Shown piece after piece: positions 12,867 through 24,792 of a stretch of 64,000 nt of DNA (positions within the stretch are counted from its first letter, which is position 1; every line of letters starts with the position of its first letter). The DNA comes from Ailanthus altissimus (Eukaryota; Streptophyta; Magnoliopsida; Sapindales; Simaroubaceae), in contig OX327695.1 of the NCBI GenBank assembly GCA_946807835.1, positions 26,580,501 through 26,644,500 of the forward strand. The letters run 5' to 3'. Position numbers and translations under genes: made by a program. The notes under the pieces were generated by a model that was given only the letters and a program-made list of their open reading frames with translations, was not told where the DNA came from and made no database searches.

Positions 12867-14396
12867 TCTTTTCTTTCTACGACTCTCTCAAATCTTCCCA
12901 AATAACTTATTGTAGATCAAAATATAAACTTTTAGCTAACCCTAATCACCAAATACAATTAAAAGTGCACATTACAAGGGTTGAAGTTGGACGAACTTGA
13001 AAGTCAATTTGATTGGGCAAATTTTTCTTTGAGGTTAGATCAAAACTTTTATGTGATCTTTTTTTATTTTTTTTGGGTTTATATGATATTATGATATATG
13101 ATTTTGTTGTTGGAACTTTTTTTGTGATGTATTTAGAGATGAAAACGAAAATTTGAAGATATGTAGAGCCGAAATCAACAAGAGGAGTTGAAAAAGGTGT
13201 CGAGCCTAAATGTGCCTATGAATAAGGGCACCAAAAATGGTTGACAAAACTGTCGAGCCCATTTGGTTGGACATAAATTTATCTAGCGTTTTGAGGGCGC
13301 TTCATGGGCACTTTTGGGCTCAATAACACCTGTGCAACCCATAAAGGTGTGCTTAACAGCTCGACAAATACAGATACCACAAAAATGCATAAGCATGGAT
13401 GTTCATATTTTTTTGGTATGTATACCCTCTCATATAAGTATATAAGTTTTGTTATTTGAAACAAAACTCGTCGGGGGTAACATGAAAATGCTCACAGGAA
13501 CGGTTAATTAAATTTAGCAAGAGCATTGCCATGAAATTTCGTCTATATGTTGGGTTTTCGGCATTGTGGATTGTGTCAAAGGCGTAGTCTTGTTTGATCA
13601 TTTGAAGGATCGGAAATAAATAAACATCGTATAGATATAAATATTTCATGTAATGATATCATTTGTTTATCTTTTTTATGACGCTGCACGCATTATGGTA
13701 CTAATATAACTTTTTTGTGTAAATGTACATTTTAGTGAATTACATGATGCAACATTAGATTTTAGTGCAAGTGGATCTAGTGCATAGGAAAGTCACTTTG
13801 TTCGACTCCTTGGTTTGCAGCTACAAGTGGGAGGATCTAGAAGTTCATCTGCTTCCTTTATGTTTAACACTAGCAAAAATCCTTCAACAATTTGCAATTT
13901 TCCGAAAACAAGCCCGATTTGATGTCTAATACTTTGCCATTTTGCAGTTGAGAGAGTTACTCAGGTTTGCCTCAACAAGGTAATAATGATGTCTATGGTG
14001 TTTTTATATGTAAATGTACAAAGTACTTAATGTTGGGCTGGTCTTTTGACTATGGTCCAAAGCACGAACCATTTTTAAAGATGAAAATGATAATTAAGTT
14101 GTGCAGAGATGAACTACTGTGACGTTAAGACGTAGTAAACATTATTTCTTTATGTACCGGTCTCAATTGGAATGAAAGTAGATATTTTCTTTCATATATC
14201 CTTGTTGAACTCTTATGTCTTGTTAGTAAACCAAATCAATTACGACTTGCAGATCATTGATCAATAAAAAAGAATAGAGTACGTGAAGACATTATAAGCT
14301 ATGTGAAGTATTTGTTCATAAAATCATCAAGCTCGGAAAAATCGACGAAATTGCCAGCACATTACAAGACACTGAACAAAACTATTGAGCAAATTC
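12867..14396. other. Intergenic DNA, no gene supported
   Basis: Mixed-composition sequence with short frames in all phases. A minus-strand pair of short frames near 13280-13650 and a plus-strand stretch near 13740-13990 were read. No family was recognised and no splice-consistent gene could be built. Confidence 0.5.
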
Positions 14397-14640
14397 GCTG
14401 TGCACTTACGAGAAGCTTTTCGGTGAGCATGCAACAATGTCGCTTGAGACTCTTGTCGAGCATCTTATTATACGTTCGATAAAATTGTGGAGTGCATTGG
14501 TCGTACATTTATGAGAAGCGTTTCGGCAAGCATGCGATAATTTTGCTCGACACTTTTATCAGGCGCAATTAGCCACACGTTTGTGAGAAGTTCTTAGTGA
14601 GCTCGCAAAAAGTTCACTTGACACTTCTGTTGAATGTAAA
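14397..14640 (+). repeat. Three degenerate repeat units of 65-100 bp
   Basis: Three units, beginning near 14397, 14498 and 14571, share the pattern tgagaagc.tttcgg..agcatgc followed by tcgcttgagactcttgtcg-like text. They are diverged and unequally spaced. A TATA-like tatatatactcc lies downstream near 14715. The block could be part of an old LTR, but no paired terminus was found. Confidence 0.5.
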
Positions 14641-15614
14641 TTTTGCAAGAGAGTAGAAATCTTGTTCGTTTGTTTTCTTGCGTTTTTTACGCTGAGTTTG
14701 AAAATTCAGTCGGCTATATATATACTCCACCCACTTTGTAATGCCTTTATAAGTTTCATTAACACTTCTTTAATCAAACAGTAAAGCTAAAAAGACGTAA
14801 AATCATCTATTTTCCACATTAACAAACTGCATATAAGATTTTAAGACCAAGTTTCATATTTCTAACTGAAAAAAAAATCTATTTTCCACACTAATGCACA
14901 ATGTTAGCTCGTCTACATTTAAGACTGTAATTGTAAATATAAAAGTCTAAAACGAAAGGCTAAAATAAAGTATCTCTGTATACTACAGGGTTCTTGCATA
15001 TCGCACGATTATGCCCAAATTCTTTATGGTAGCTGCACATTTTAATGGTGACTTTCTTTTCTTATGATGATCTGGTCGGGCTTATTCTATTGAAAGTTTA
15101 CAAGTATATTCTGCACTTCATTAGTGACAACCCAATTTGATTTATGACTCATAATATAGATTGGCTCAACATGGGCAGTAGTTAGTGCATCTTTAGTATA
15201 AGGAATTTTGTCACTTTAGTCCCTACTTCCAGTTTAATTCATCTATTAAATTTTTAATTTTTTTAAAACTCAATTACGTCCCATTTGTTACCATTTTATT
15301 CCTAAAAAATTACCATTTATCCCCTTAAAAAAAAAGATTTTGCAATTTCGAAATATTAGGACAAAAAAAAAAAGGAAATGTCAAAAATAAAATCTTTCTT
15401 TCCTTCCAGAAACACTTAAAAATGGTAAAACATGTTTCTTTTATTCCATAAGTCGTCACTATCATTGTTCCTTGCTGTCACTCTACCCATCATCACCGTC
15501 AAGCGACCACACAAACAGACACCTTATAAGCGGCTTGTCCAATCCCATTGATCTTTGTCACCTAAAATGGCTAGAATTTTTGCCAACTAAAACCTCATAG
15601 CAGTACGCGTCTTC
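14641..15614. other. Intergenic DNA, no gene seen
   Basis: AT-rich with scattered homopolymers. No coding motif was seen on either strand. It ends at the left TSD copy of the short LINE tail. Confidence 0.55.
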
Positions 15615-15631
15615 AACCTTTGATCAAGTTT

Positions 15632-15672
15632 CTTTTTTAATAATATTTTCTCGCTATGTCGAGTTTGAAAAA
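15632..15672 (+). mobile_element. 41-bp LINE 3'-tail insertion with 17-bp TSD
   Basis: The 17-bp sequence aacctttgatcaagttt occurs at 15615-15631 and again at 15673-15689. Between them are 41 bp ending in ctatgtcgagtttgaaaaaa. This resembles the 3' end of the LINE at 4705-4752 (catattgtcgagtttgcc, then A-run). It is best explained as an extremely 5'-truncated LINE insertion. Confidence 0.8.
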
Positions 15673-15689
15673 AACCTTTGATCAAGTTT

Positions 15690-16074
15690 TGGCAACATGA
15701 TAAAGGTGGCAGACGATTGTTTTTATCTTCGGCATATGCTGTGATTGAAAACAAAGCAGTTGGAACGACAGTGGTGAGGCATTGGTGATGGTTTCTGTGG
15801 ATTTGATTTTTTCTTTCGGGTTTGCGTTTTTCTTTCTATTTGTTTTATAGATTTTCTTCAATGGATGAAAAAATTGGCAGTGGTTGGGTTTTTTATGAAA
15901 CAAATTTGATATGTATGGGGTGTTTAAGGCTTGTTTAGTTGCTGGTGTGTGTTAACGGTGGAGGTGAAGGTGTCGTCGTTTAAGACATCTGTGATGTTGA
16001 GAAATATTGAGATTGGTGTATTGGCACTTGAATTGATTATTTGTTTCTTTGCCTGATAATAATAAAGAGTTTGA
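15690..16074. other. Intergenic spacer, no gene seen
   Basis: Spacer between the two LINE insertions. No recognisable coding motif on either strand. Confidence 0.5.
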
Positions 16075-16189
16075 TTTTTTTCTTTTTGGCAAATCTCCAT
16101 AAGAAAATTTTACTAATTAAAAATAAAAAAGAAAAAAAATTACAACTTAGGGGACATAATGAACTTTACCTGTCAAAATACTGATATTA

Positions 16190-19100
16190 TCCAAATTGGA
16201 TGAAGATTGAAAAAGAAGAAGGATTAAAGAATTTTGAAACTTTCAAAAAAGATTAGTGAAATCTATAGTTCGGGTAATCATTAGCATATCTGTGTAACTT
16301 ATATAGAATCTCTGATAGTGGGTGAATCCACCATGTAAGATCATCATAATTCAAGTCAATGTTTGTCAAACAATTTGCTATACTATTATTTTCTTTAAAA
16401 ATATAGATAAATTGAAATTTCATATTAGAGACACACCACTGACAGTTCCTCCATCTAGTAATTAGATTTCAAGGCGGATTTAGCTTAGGATTTGAAAAAA
16501 GATGAATAAGTAGCAAAGAATCGCACTCCAGAATCAATCTATGCCAACCACGAGCATACACTATTTCTTTAGCCATAATCGCTCCCATTATTTCAGCATA
16601 AAAACCTGTCTCAAATTGTAAAGGATAAGAGAAGTCCCTAAGAAAAGTACCTTTATTATCGCAAAAAACTCCTCCATAAGCCACTCTTTCAGGATTACCT
16701 TTCGAAAGACCATATGTATTAACGTTAATCAATCTATTTGGAGGCAAGTTCTAGAAAATCACAGAAATCTTTAGAGCATGACCAAGCTTAAGATTTATAC
16801 CCAAATTCTGCAAGATTAATCGGTCATTTCCATATAAAATATATCCAGGACATAAAACTGCAAAGAATCTAACATGAGCACGATAATTAGCTTTAATCCC
16901 AAGCAAAATAAATCCACCTTGTCAAATCGAAGACAATTTCTATATCGCTATATAGAATATAACAAATGTGTTGTGGATAGAAGCCAAATATTATACAACT
17001 GTGGATTGAAAGATTTAGCCAGAATTGCTTTCCATAAATCTAGAACAGAAGTGGCATTTGGAAGATTTGTCTGAAAATTATAAGCGATCCAACTCTAAAG
17101 TTCCTTAGAAAATGGGCAAAAATAAATAAATGATCTATCGATTCATAATCTTTCAAAAAGAATAAGCAAGCTGATACAATACAGATCCCTCATAATCTTA
17201 GGGCCATATTTATTAGTAAGACGTATTGAAGAAGGCACTACATGAAGATACTAATTTTTGGGAGAAAAAAATTCCTCTAAAGAAAAGATAACATTGCATT
17301 AGAAGAAGTTTGATCTTGAATGAAAGTATAACTTTCCTTTAATGACAAGGATCCATCTCGGATAGAAGTCCAAATAATTTTTTCTTCAATATGATTAGAA
17401 AATAAAATGATATTGACTATTTGATCTTTCAAGTGAGAAAAAGTCATATAAAACGAGTTTGAAATGTTCCATCCCCCTTTATGGATAATATCCCCCACCT
17501 TACATTGAAGGTCTAAGTGGCCGTGCAACTCTCGAGGAAGAATAGGTTTATCAAGCCATTTGTCAAACCAAAAGTTGATAGAAGAGTCATTACCAATAAT
17601 CCACCGAGTCCCCATATGAAAGTAAGATAAGATAGCTTTAAAACCAGACTAAATAAAATAGCATAAATAGGACTTCTTTTATATTGCTGAAGTCATACCG
17701 GCTCTTAAGGAAGTTCGAGCAAACAGTGGTTGAATTATAAATGTCCCATAGGGCTTTGAGAAGGCTAGCTTATTCAAAATATCTAGCCGTCGAAATTCAA
17801 CTTCTCCATCTTTTTTAAGCAAGCATAAATGATTCTAAGATACTAGAGCCATTTTTCGTTTGATATGATCACAAAAATTAATGAAATTTTGAGCACATCT
17901 ATGTAATCTTTTCAAGAGAGAAGCTAGCTAAAGGTAGACTTTAAAACTATGTAGTAGAGTACTTTGAAAAATCATACGAACTAGTTCAATCCTACCTGCC
18001 ATTAAAAGAATTTTATCCTTCCAACTTGTAAGATGAGCAATAGCTTTGTTTGCCAGGATTTACAAATGATAAGCTCATGGACAACCTTTAAAGATCAGCA
18101 CCTCAAGTAATGAAAATGAAGGCTGCTTTGAGAAAAATTCAGAACATTTGAAATTTCCTAATAGTGGTGCATAAATGATTTTCCAAGAAAGAAAATGTTT
18201 TTTTCTTTATTAACTATCTGTCCTGAGGCAATGCCATATTTCTTTATGAAAGTCATAAGGGAAGTAAGGTTTTACAATCACTTCTACAAAACACAAATAC
18301 ATTTTCTACATACAATATATGAAACGGGGCAATATATCCTCTAAGAATTAAAATAAGAGATATTTTTTTGCATTAATTAAAAATTGAATTTCTCTTGAAT
18401 GAGCATCTCTAGCCAAACAAAGTAAGAGAGGAGAAAATGGATCACCCTATCTTACACCTCAACCACAACATTATAGGGGCCATTGATCAGAATAAATAAC
18501 TGAGCAGATTTGAGAATGATGGAGATCCAATTAATAAATGTAGAATTGAAACCAAATTCATTAAGAACTTGTAAGAGAAAATCTCAACTGAGTGTATCAA
18601 AAGCCTTTGTTATGTCCAACTTCATGCCAATATTACCACCAAAAGATTTCCTATCCAATATATTAATCCTTATGAAACCAATGAATTGCAATCATGAATA
18701 TAACGATCTCTAATGAAAGCCAGTTGATTCTGATTACCAATGCAGACATAACACCTGCTAATATGTGAGTAATTATTTTGGAAATAATTTTGAAAAAGAA
18801 GTTTGCGAATGCAATAAGTCTAAATTGGCTAATCTTCAAAGCATTTGGCACTTTTGGAATTAGAATAATAAAATCTGATTGAAGAATTGTTTAACCCTCA
18901 ATATTATGTCATTTTTTTTATGATATCCCAACAGTGAAGATAAAAAAAACCTGTAAATCTATCTAGACTTGGTGCACTAGAGGGATCTAAAGAGAACACT
19001 GCTAAATGCACTTCATCATCTAAAGGAATGCTAATTAGGAAAACATTATCTTCATTTAAGACTACATTAGGAATATTGTTACAGTACTACAAAATTAAGT

Positions 19101-20377
19101 CTGGATCTACATTAGTACTTGCGTAAAGATCACAAAAGTAATCAATAATATGGGATAAAACTTGTGGCATATTATCATTCCAAACATTGTTGATGAGCAA
19201 TCCTTTAATATTAAACTTTGCACCTCGAATTTTAGCTTAAGAGTGGAAAATTTTAGTGCACTTATCTCCCTCCTTAAGCTATCTCACTTTTGCTCGATTT
19301 TACCAAAATATGAAATGTAACTAAGAAGCATGAAGAACTTCCACCTTTGTTGCAATTTCAGCTTTCAATAACTCATTTGTGATACCTAAAGTAGCCAAAT
19401 CTTCTTGAATAGAAGCAAGAGAATCATGGGCTTTATTCAAACGATCATGAATATTACCAAAGACATTTTAATTCCAATTATTTAAATAAGATTTAAGCAC
19501 CCACAATTTTTTAGTAACCATAAACATTGGACAACTATGGCAATGAATCGAATTCCAAATGTCTGTTACCATATCTTTAAAACTTGAATGATGAATCCAT
19601 ATTGATTGAAAACAGAAAAGATGAGTACCTAACTTATTCAAAGAATTGAAAGAAAATAGTAACGGTGAATGGTCAGATACTGTACGTGAAAAAGCTATAC
19701 AAGAGGAGAAACTCCAAGTCTCTTACCATTGGAGAGAGGAAAGGGCTTTATCTAGTTTTCTTTCCACGTGACCTCCATTAACCGTAGTTTCAGCCCAAGT
19801 AAAATCCAAACCAGAAGTAGGGACAGCTAAAAGGTTACAAGAATTAACAAATTCCTAAAAATCAAAATAAGAACGAGGGCCTAAGAATTAACAAATTCCT
19901 GAAAATCAAAATAAGAGTGAGGGCCTGGAAAGCTTCCACCAATCTACTCATGCAAACCCAGTGTGACATTAAAATCTCCTATCACTAACTAAGGAGAAGG
20001 ACAAGAAATAAACCTTAATTCTTACCAAAGTGCCTGCCTCTGAACATATTGGGTTGAGATGCTACATAGATAAAAGATATCTGACATAAATAAGAGTCCA
20101 TTGATGTATTAATAGTAATATGTTAAGACCCAATAAAAGTAATATTAACTATTGCCACCATATTACTTTTAAAAACCCATAATTTTAGCAAAATATTATA
20201 TGTATAATTCACAAAAGAAAGATGTAATGAATTTTAGAAAGAATCATAAATAGAATAAAGAGCAACCATATGATCACTTATTGCCACAAATAATAATTTA
20301 TACTTCAAACATAAGATGGCCAATGCATTTCTTGATTAAAGATTAACCACTCCCTTAATATTCTAATAGTTAATCTT
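16190..20377 (-). pseudogene. LINE ORF2 remnant (endonuclease-RT-zf-RVT-RNase H)
   Basis: In sense order: start region MKINY followed by NIKGVVN near 20377-20340; DFNVTLGLHE near 19985; ERKLDKALSSL near 19770; RT text FRLIAFANFFFKII near 18815; zinc-binding segment GTRWIIGNDSSINFWFDKWL near 17613; and RNase H text INVNTYGLSKGNPERVAYGG near 16725 with YAEIMGAIMAKEIV and LILECDSL. The zf-RVT piece is open for 112 codons and the RNase H piece for 92, so this copy is less eroded than the one at 0.9-4.75 kb, but stops occur throughout. The RT active-site box could not be read cleanly. Confidence 0.85.
19839..19926 (-). repeat. 44-bp tandem duplication in the LINE endonuclease region
   Basis: Two adjacent 44-bp copies (19839-19882 and 19883-19926) share aagaattaacaaattcct and end gagggcct, with a few differences. 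The duplication shifts the endonuclease reading frame by 44 bp and is absent from the LINE at 0.9-4.75 kb, so it arose after insertion or in a dead lineage. Confidence 0.9.
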
Positions 20378-20454
20378 CATAGATTCAGATCAGAATCCAA
20401 TCCCTGCAGTTTATAAAACTCAAAAATTTCCTTATTCATAGCTCAAAGTTTCTT

Positions 20455-21560
20455 TTTCTAAGATTTAGAAATAACAATCTCGAATCCATCCTTCATTGGC
20501 GGCTTGGCTAGTACACCCATAACCTTTTGCAAATCATTATCCAATACACCCCTATCAACATTATCTACAACCTTTGAATTCTCTACCTGATCACAAGTCA
20601 ACATCTCTAGCTTGGGGTTAGTTTCTTCATTAGAAATTAAGATTGCTCTGATGAGCTTCATTAATCTATTGAGTTTCTTCATCATTCCCAGATTTAATAG
20701 AGTGTATAACATCAACATTGTTGATAGATTATATCTTAATGTTGCTCTTGTCTATAGGGACTACATTACACGGTGCTACAGTTCCCGTTCCATCATCCAT
20801 CTTTTCTATATTAGTCACTTCTATAGTATTCCTTCTTTCAGCACAATCATCCATAGTTACATTAATCTTTGAAAGAATAATATTATTATTCTCCAAAGAT
20901 TTATTTGCATGTAATTGAACCGCCATAAAGGCATCTAGAATTTTCTCTTTAATTACCTAAGACTTAGCAAGAAGCTTTGTTTTTTCATCAAGTTTCTTCA
21001 GATTATATACATGATAATAACTAATCTCATGACAAATGACACCACATCTAGAACATCTAGGTGGGAGTCTCTCATAAACCATCTCTACTTGAAAGTCATA
21101 TCTATCACGCTCAATAATCAAGAATGTAGGAAGTGTTTCCAAAACATCAACTTCTACTAATATTCTTGCATAGAAATCATAAGTTCTTTCCCTTATTGCT
21201 CTATTTAATTGAAGAGGAATGCCAACCCCTCGAACAATTCCTAAGATTATTTTAGGGCTCTAATACTCCCAACTAAGGCCATAGATTCTAACCTATACTA
21301 ATGCCTTTAAATGAATTTTAAAAGAGTACGGATCAAAATTAGGTTTTCACTTATACAACCTAAATTGACTTGATGTAAGTGTGCAACTATCACCGCTCCA
21401 CTCCTTTTGCATGTCATCTGATGTAAGTATTGGTCACCCTTAATTGTTGGGGAGGTAAATAGGAAGGTTGAAAATCTAAATCAGGGGCAGATAAAAGAAT
21501 AAAAGCAAAGGATATTTGTAATTACTGGTTCTATGGTTGAAGAAGTGGATTTCTTAGTTT
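20455..21560 (-). pseudogene. LINE ORF1 remnant with DUF4283-like region and zinc knuckle
   Basis: Sense translation reads a DUF4283-like stretch (WEY.SPKIILGIVRGVG near 21270-21220, then RERTYDFYARILVEVDVLET near 21195-21135). The knuckle YERLPPRCSRCGVICHEISY follows near 21075, with CxxCx4Hx4 spacing. The last Cys of the usual CCHC is not seen; Tyr-Tyr-His follows. The 3' part (86 codons, 20458-20718) ends just before the ORF2 start. In plant LINEs this protein binds element RNA. Stops in the N-terminal part make it a pseudogene. Confidence 0.75.
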
Positions 21561-22390
21561 AGGATGCCATGTTAGCCTCATTGTATCTATCTAACAACTT
21601 CATCAAGAATCTCCATCAAGATAGAATATTAGTAAGACTCACCAAGTAAGGCACCATGAAATATCTCCGGTGATTGGAGGAGTGGATGATCAATCACCAC
21701 TAGCAAAGAGCAAGACAGTAAAACTACAGCTGAAAACCCACGAATAGCGACAGAATAGCACCGACATAGCTGAATCAGAACAGAAAGGAAAGCCACCGGA
21801 ACAGTTGCGGAGACAGCAGCCAAAAAATCTCTCCCAGCAGGTCTCAGCCGAAAAATAGAAAAACCACCGACAGCAGCAGTTCAGTCGGATTAAACACCAG
21901 CATAACAGACACCAGCAGCAGTTCATAATCAGGCCATCAATATCAGACAACGGCCAACCAAAAACAAGCGGCAGCAGCAGCAGCTCAGTATAGCCACCAG
22001 CACAGCAACAGAACAGAACGATAATACCAGCAGCAGACCACGATCTAGGAAATAGCTACCAGCACCTTAGCCGAGAGAGAAGGGCAGCAGCAAAGAAAGA
22101 ATCCTCCAGCACAGAAGCAGTAAGAAGGGCAACAGTAGTTCAGAACATCATAAGCCATATATTCACCATACACCAGAAAAACTCAAATGATTATTAGAGC
22201 AAGATCAGCCACCCGATCGGTTTAAAAAAAAAAACCACCAGGTAAGACGATTATTGGATGATCAAGAGAAATCTGAGATGAAAGCCGAGTAAAACGCCGG
22301 CGATCGGAGAAAAATATTTTCAGGTTACTGTAGCCAAATCATCCGGTTACTGTAGCAAGTTTAGAGAATATTTGCAGCAAAACGCGTTTA

Positions 22391-24065
22391 ACCATGCACT
22401 ACAAGAACATTTTGATCCTTTTTGTATTTGTATTAATTTAAGTATAAAATCTTAGATTTATTATAGTTGTAAATAATGAAAAAGGAAGAACCGCTATTAC
22501 TTTCATGACATCGCTAATTTTACTTACTCATTTATATTTTGAAAAATGATCAAACCCATCGTTAAAGGTTTTTTGTTATTTTTTAATATATTTTTTTCTC
22601 ATAATTTAATAATATTTTCTGTTATTAAATTAATATTTTCTTTAAATAAATTTTAATATTAGTACTAGATTTTTATTTATTCATGTCTTTTTTTATTATA
22701 TCTTTTTAATAATTTAATTAAAAAACTTTAAAATTATACAATTGAATAATCTGTTGAATTAAATAAATTTTCTTAATTAACAACTACACAATTATAAATT
22801 TTTTTATTGTAAAGTTTTATTTTAAAAATATTTATTATAAAAACTTTATTTAAAAAACTTAACGAAACCGTTTGTCTTTATAATATGTAGTCTATGACGA
22901 CAAATAGAAAGTAAAATTCTCGTTGAAGGGACACTCACTCATAATGTAATTCAATTTCTCTTATTAATAAAAGAATCATTGTTTTTTTTTTTTTTAAATT
23001 GTTTTATTTTCATTCTCAATTTTGGTAAGCATCAATTTGAGATCATCGAATCTTGAATCCAATCACATCTGCTCAAATCTTTACACATGTTGAATGATTG
23101 ACTGTCATCACTTTCTGAACCATCTTCCAGATCAACATCCATTTCACCAACACTAGCTATATCATTAAACCTGCTCACTCGTCAAAATCTGTTATAGTGT
23201 ACATTGGACGACAATTTGATAGTTTGCGCTTAACAATTTAATTTTGCATACATTTTTAGATAATTATAAAACGAAAGAATCTATTGTGTAGTAACTTTTC
23301 AGTATTTATCAATTATTCTAAGAGTAATAATACACTATTCAGTTTTGATCTCAATATATTTTTTTTAATTTTAATGATGTGTTAAATAATTATTAATGAT
23401 GAAATTATATAATAAATAGTTTTAAAATTACAAAATTTAATTATATTCTTATACATCACTTGAACTGAAAAATATTAAGATCAAATTAAAAAAATGTAGC
23501 ATTATTTTTATTGTAAATAATAATTTGTAATGTGTTAAAAGATTTTTTTAATATTAAAAAAATAGTAAATTTTGATTGTTAACTTTCTAACAATAAAATT
23601 ATAAGAATGCCTCAATGATATTTAAAAAAAAAAAAGAGATGAAACTAAAAATATGACTCATATGACAACTAAGGCATAAAATGTTTATCATATGTTTTTT
23701 TTTTTACTGATCACATGTTCACGTGGAATTAATCCCGGATGGGAGTTAGTTATCTCAGATGTGATCGACAAATTTCACTAGCAATATTTAAACAAAATAA
23801 TAGTAACAATCACAAGAAAATGATGCTCTCTTACGGTCGTGTCACAGTTTTTCTGTATTAAAAACCCTAGGCATGAGCCATGCACGAGTGGTTGCCATTG
23901 TCAAGACTCAAGAATATATTGCCACTTCTTTAAAAGTTGGTTTTGTGCTTGTGGTGACAGCCGAGTCAACACTGACATGATCAAGTCAACAACATAACAA
24001 ATTTTATCTGGCCCCCAAATGTTGTTTCAAAATAAAAGTGCCTGCGACCGATTCTGGAAACCTCT
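22391..24065. other. AT-rich intergenic DNA, no gene seen
   Basis: Very AT-rich, with T-runs and A-runs. The right half (about 23700-24065) is less biased and probably holds the old promoter region of the SABATH exon-1 relic. Confidence 0.6.
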
Positions 24066-24069
24066 TGTA

Positions 24070-24082
24070 TTCTCTATAAATG
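24070..24082 (+). promoter_or_regulatory. TATA-like box upstream of SABATH exon-1 relic
   Basis: The text tctctataaatgg lies about 140 bp before the relic ATG. The segment just before the ATG (aagtaagttagcc) resembles that of the intact SABATH gene (aagaataagcc). It is probably a remnant promoter with no gene left to drive. Confidence 0.4.
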
Positions 24083-24217
24083 GAGATCAAAATTCATAAT
24101 CTGATGTAAATCAACAAGAGTTGATCAACAAAATTCACCCGGTTCTGTTCTCTATTTTCCCCCTTAAATCCTCCTCTCTGGCTGCAGAATTTGTTAATAG
24201 GGAAAGTAAGTTAGCCA

Positions 24218-24294
24218 TGGTTTCAGTACGAGTTCCTCACATGATCGTGGAGAAGATGGAAAAAGTAACTATGCCAATAATTCCCACCTTCAGG
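24218..24294 (+). pseudogene. Orphan first exon of a SABATH methyltransferase
   Basis: The 77-bp segment starts ATGGTTTCAGTACGAGTTCC and ends ACCTTCAG before a GT. It matches exon 1 of the intact SABATH gene (75 bp, RVPHM versus EVPHM, GCCAATAA and CTTCAG shared). Net +2 bp relative to the intact exon shifts the frame. The N-terminal Gly-Asp-Gly-Glu-Thr-Ser-Tyr motif that contributes to S-adenosylmethionine binding in the family is destroyed. No exon 2 to 4 follows; 500 bp downstream lies a solo LTR. It is a relic of a duplicated gene. Confidence 0.75.
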
Positions 24295-24787
24295 TCTCTT
24301 CATTAACATATACTCTGACTTGGTTTTTTTTTTCTTCATAATTATTAAATAAATATAAATCTGTTGGAGGATATTTTTTGTGACGTATGGGTCAGTTCGA
24401 AGAAGCCATGTGGCCATTGAGTCCAACAATTTTAGGAAGCTACTTGGCCAAATAAGAACAAAATAGAGAAGTTCAATAGCAACCTAGACCAATTAGAGTT
24501 CAATACTCAAGACGTGGGTCTAGCTAGGTCAGATCCACTTATGGACATACCCTAATAGAGCCCTACAGTTGACATGGATATAAGTGGCAGTTAAATAGTA
24601 AAAAATTACTTTGGCCATTCTAACTTCTAAGTTATCACTGACCTCTACATCCATGAGTCATTGAAGCTTTGCCGAAGTGTGACTCTCATAATATGTTTTT
24701 ATAGAGCATTCAGATATTTACTTTTTTTTTTCATACTCTTGGGGATGACTTATTTATCGCTTTCACTTAGTTGATAGATTGTTCATG
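24295..24787. other. Spacer, no gene seen
   Basis: Between the SABATH relic exon and the solo LTR. No SABATH exon 2 is recognisable. It ends at the left TSD (ttaag) of the LTR. Confidence 0.5.
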
Positions 24788-24792
24788 TTAAG

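Larger units (their letters stand above)
16075..22390 (-). mobile_element. Near full-length LINE (plant L1-type), minus strand
   Basis: The 3' end is at the left: a T-run at 16075-16087 is the poly-A tail, preceded in sense by a tail resembling the other LINE. Going right (5' in sense) come RNase H, zf-RVT, RT, endonuclease, an ORF1 with a zinc knuckle, and a GC-richer CAG/CTG-rich leader at about 21620-22390 ending near gctacagtaacc-like text. About 6.3 kb is a plausible full length. A matching TSD was sought at both ends and not found, so both termini are approximate. Confidence 0.8.

Noticed and set aside
13452..13990. Possible exons of a host gene
   Set aside because: Frames are short, no splice-consistent chain or known domain could be built, and composition matches the surroundings.
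16040..22440. TSD for the minus-strand LINE
   Set aside because: Sequence beside the T-run at 16075 was compared with several positions around 21480-22450; no convincing repeat was found.
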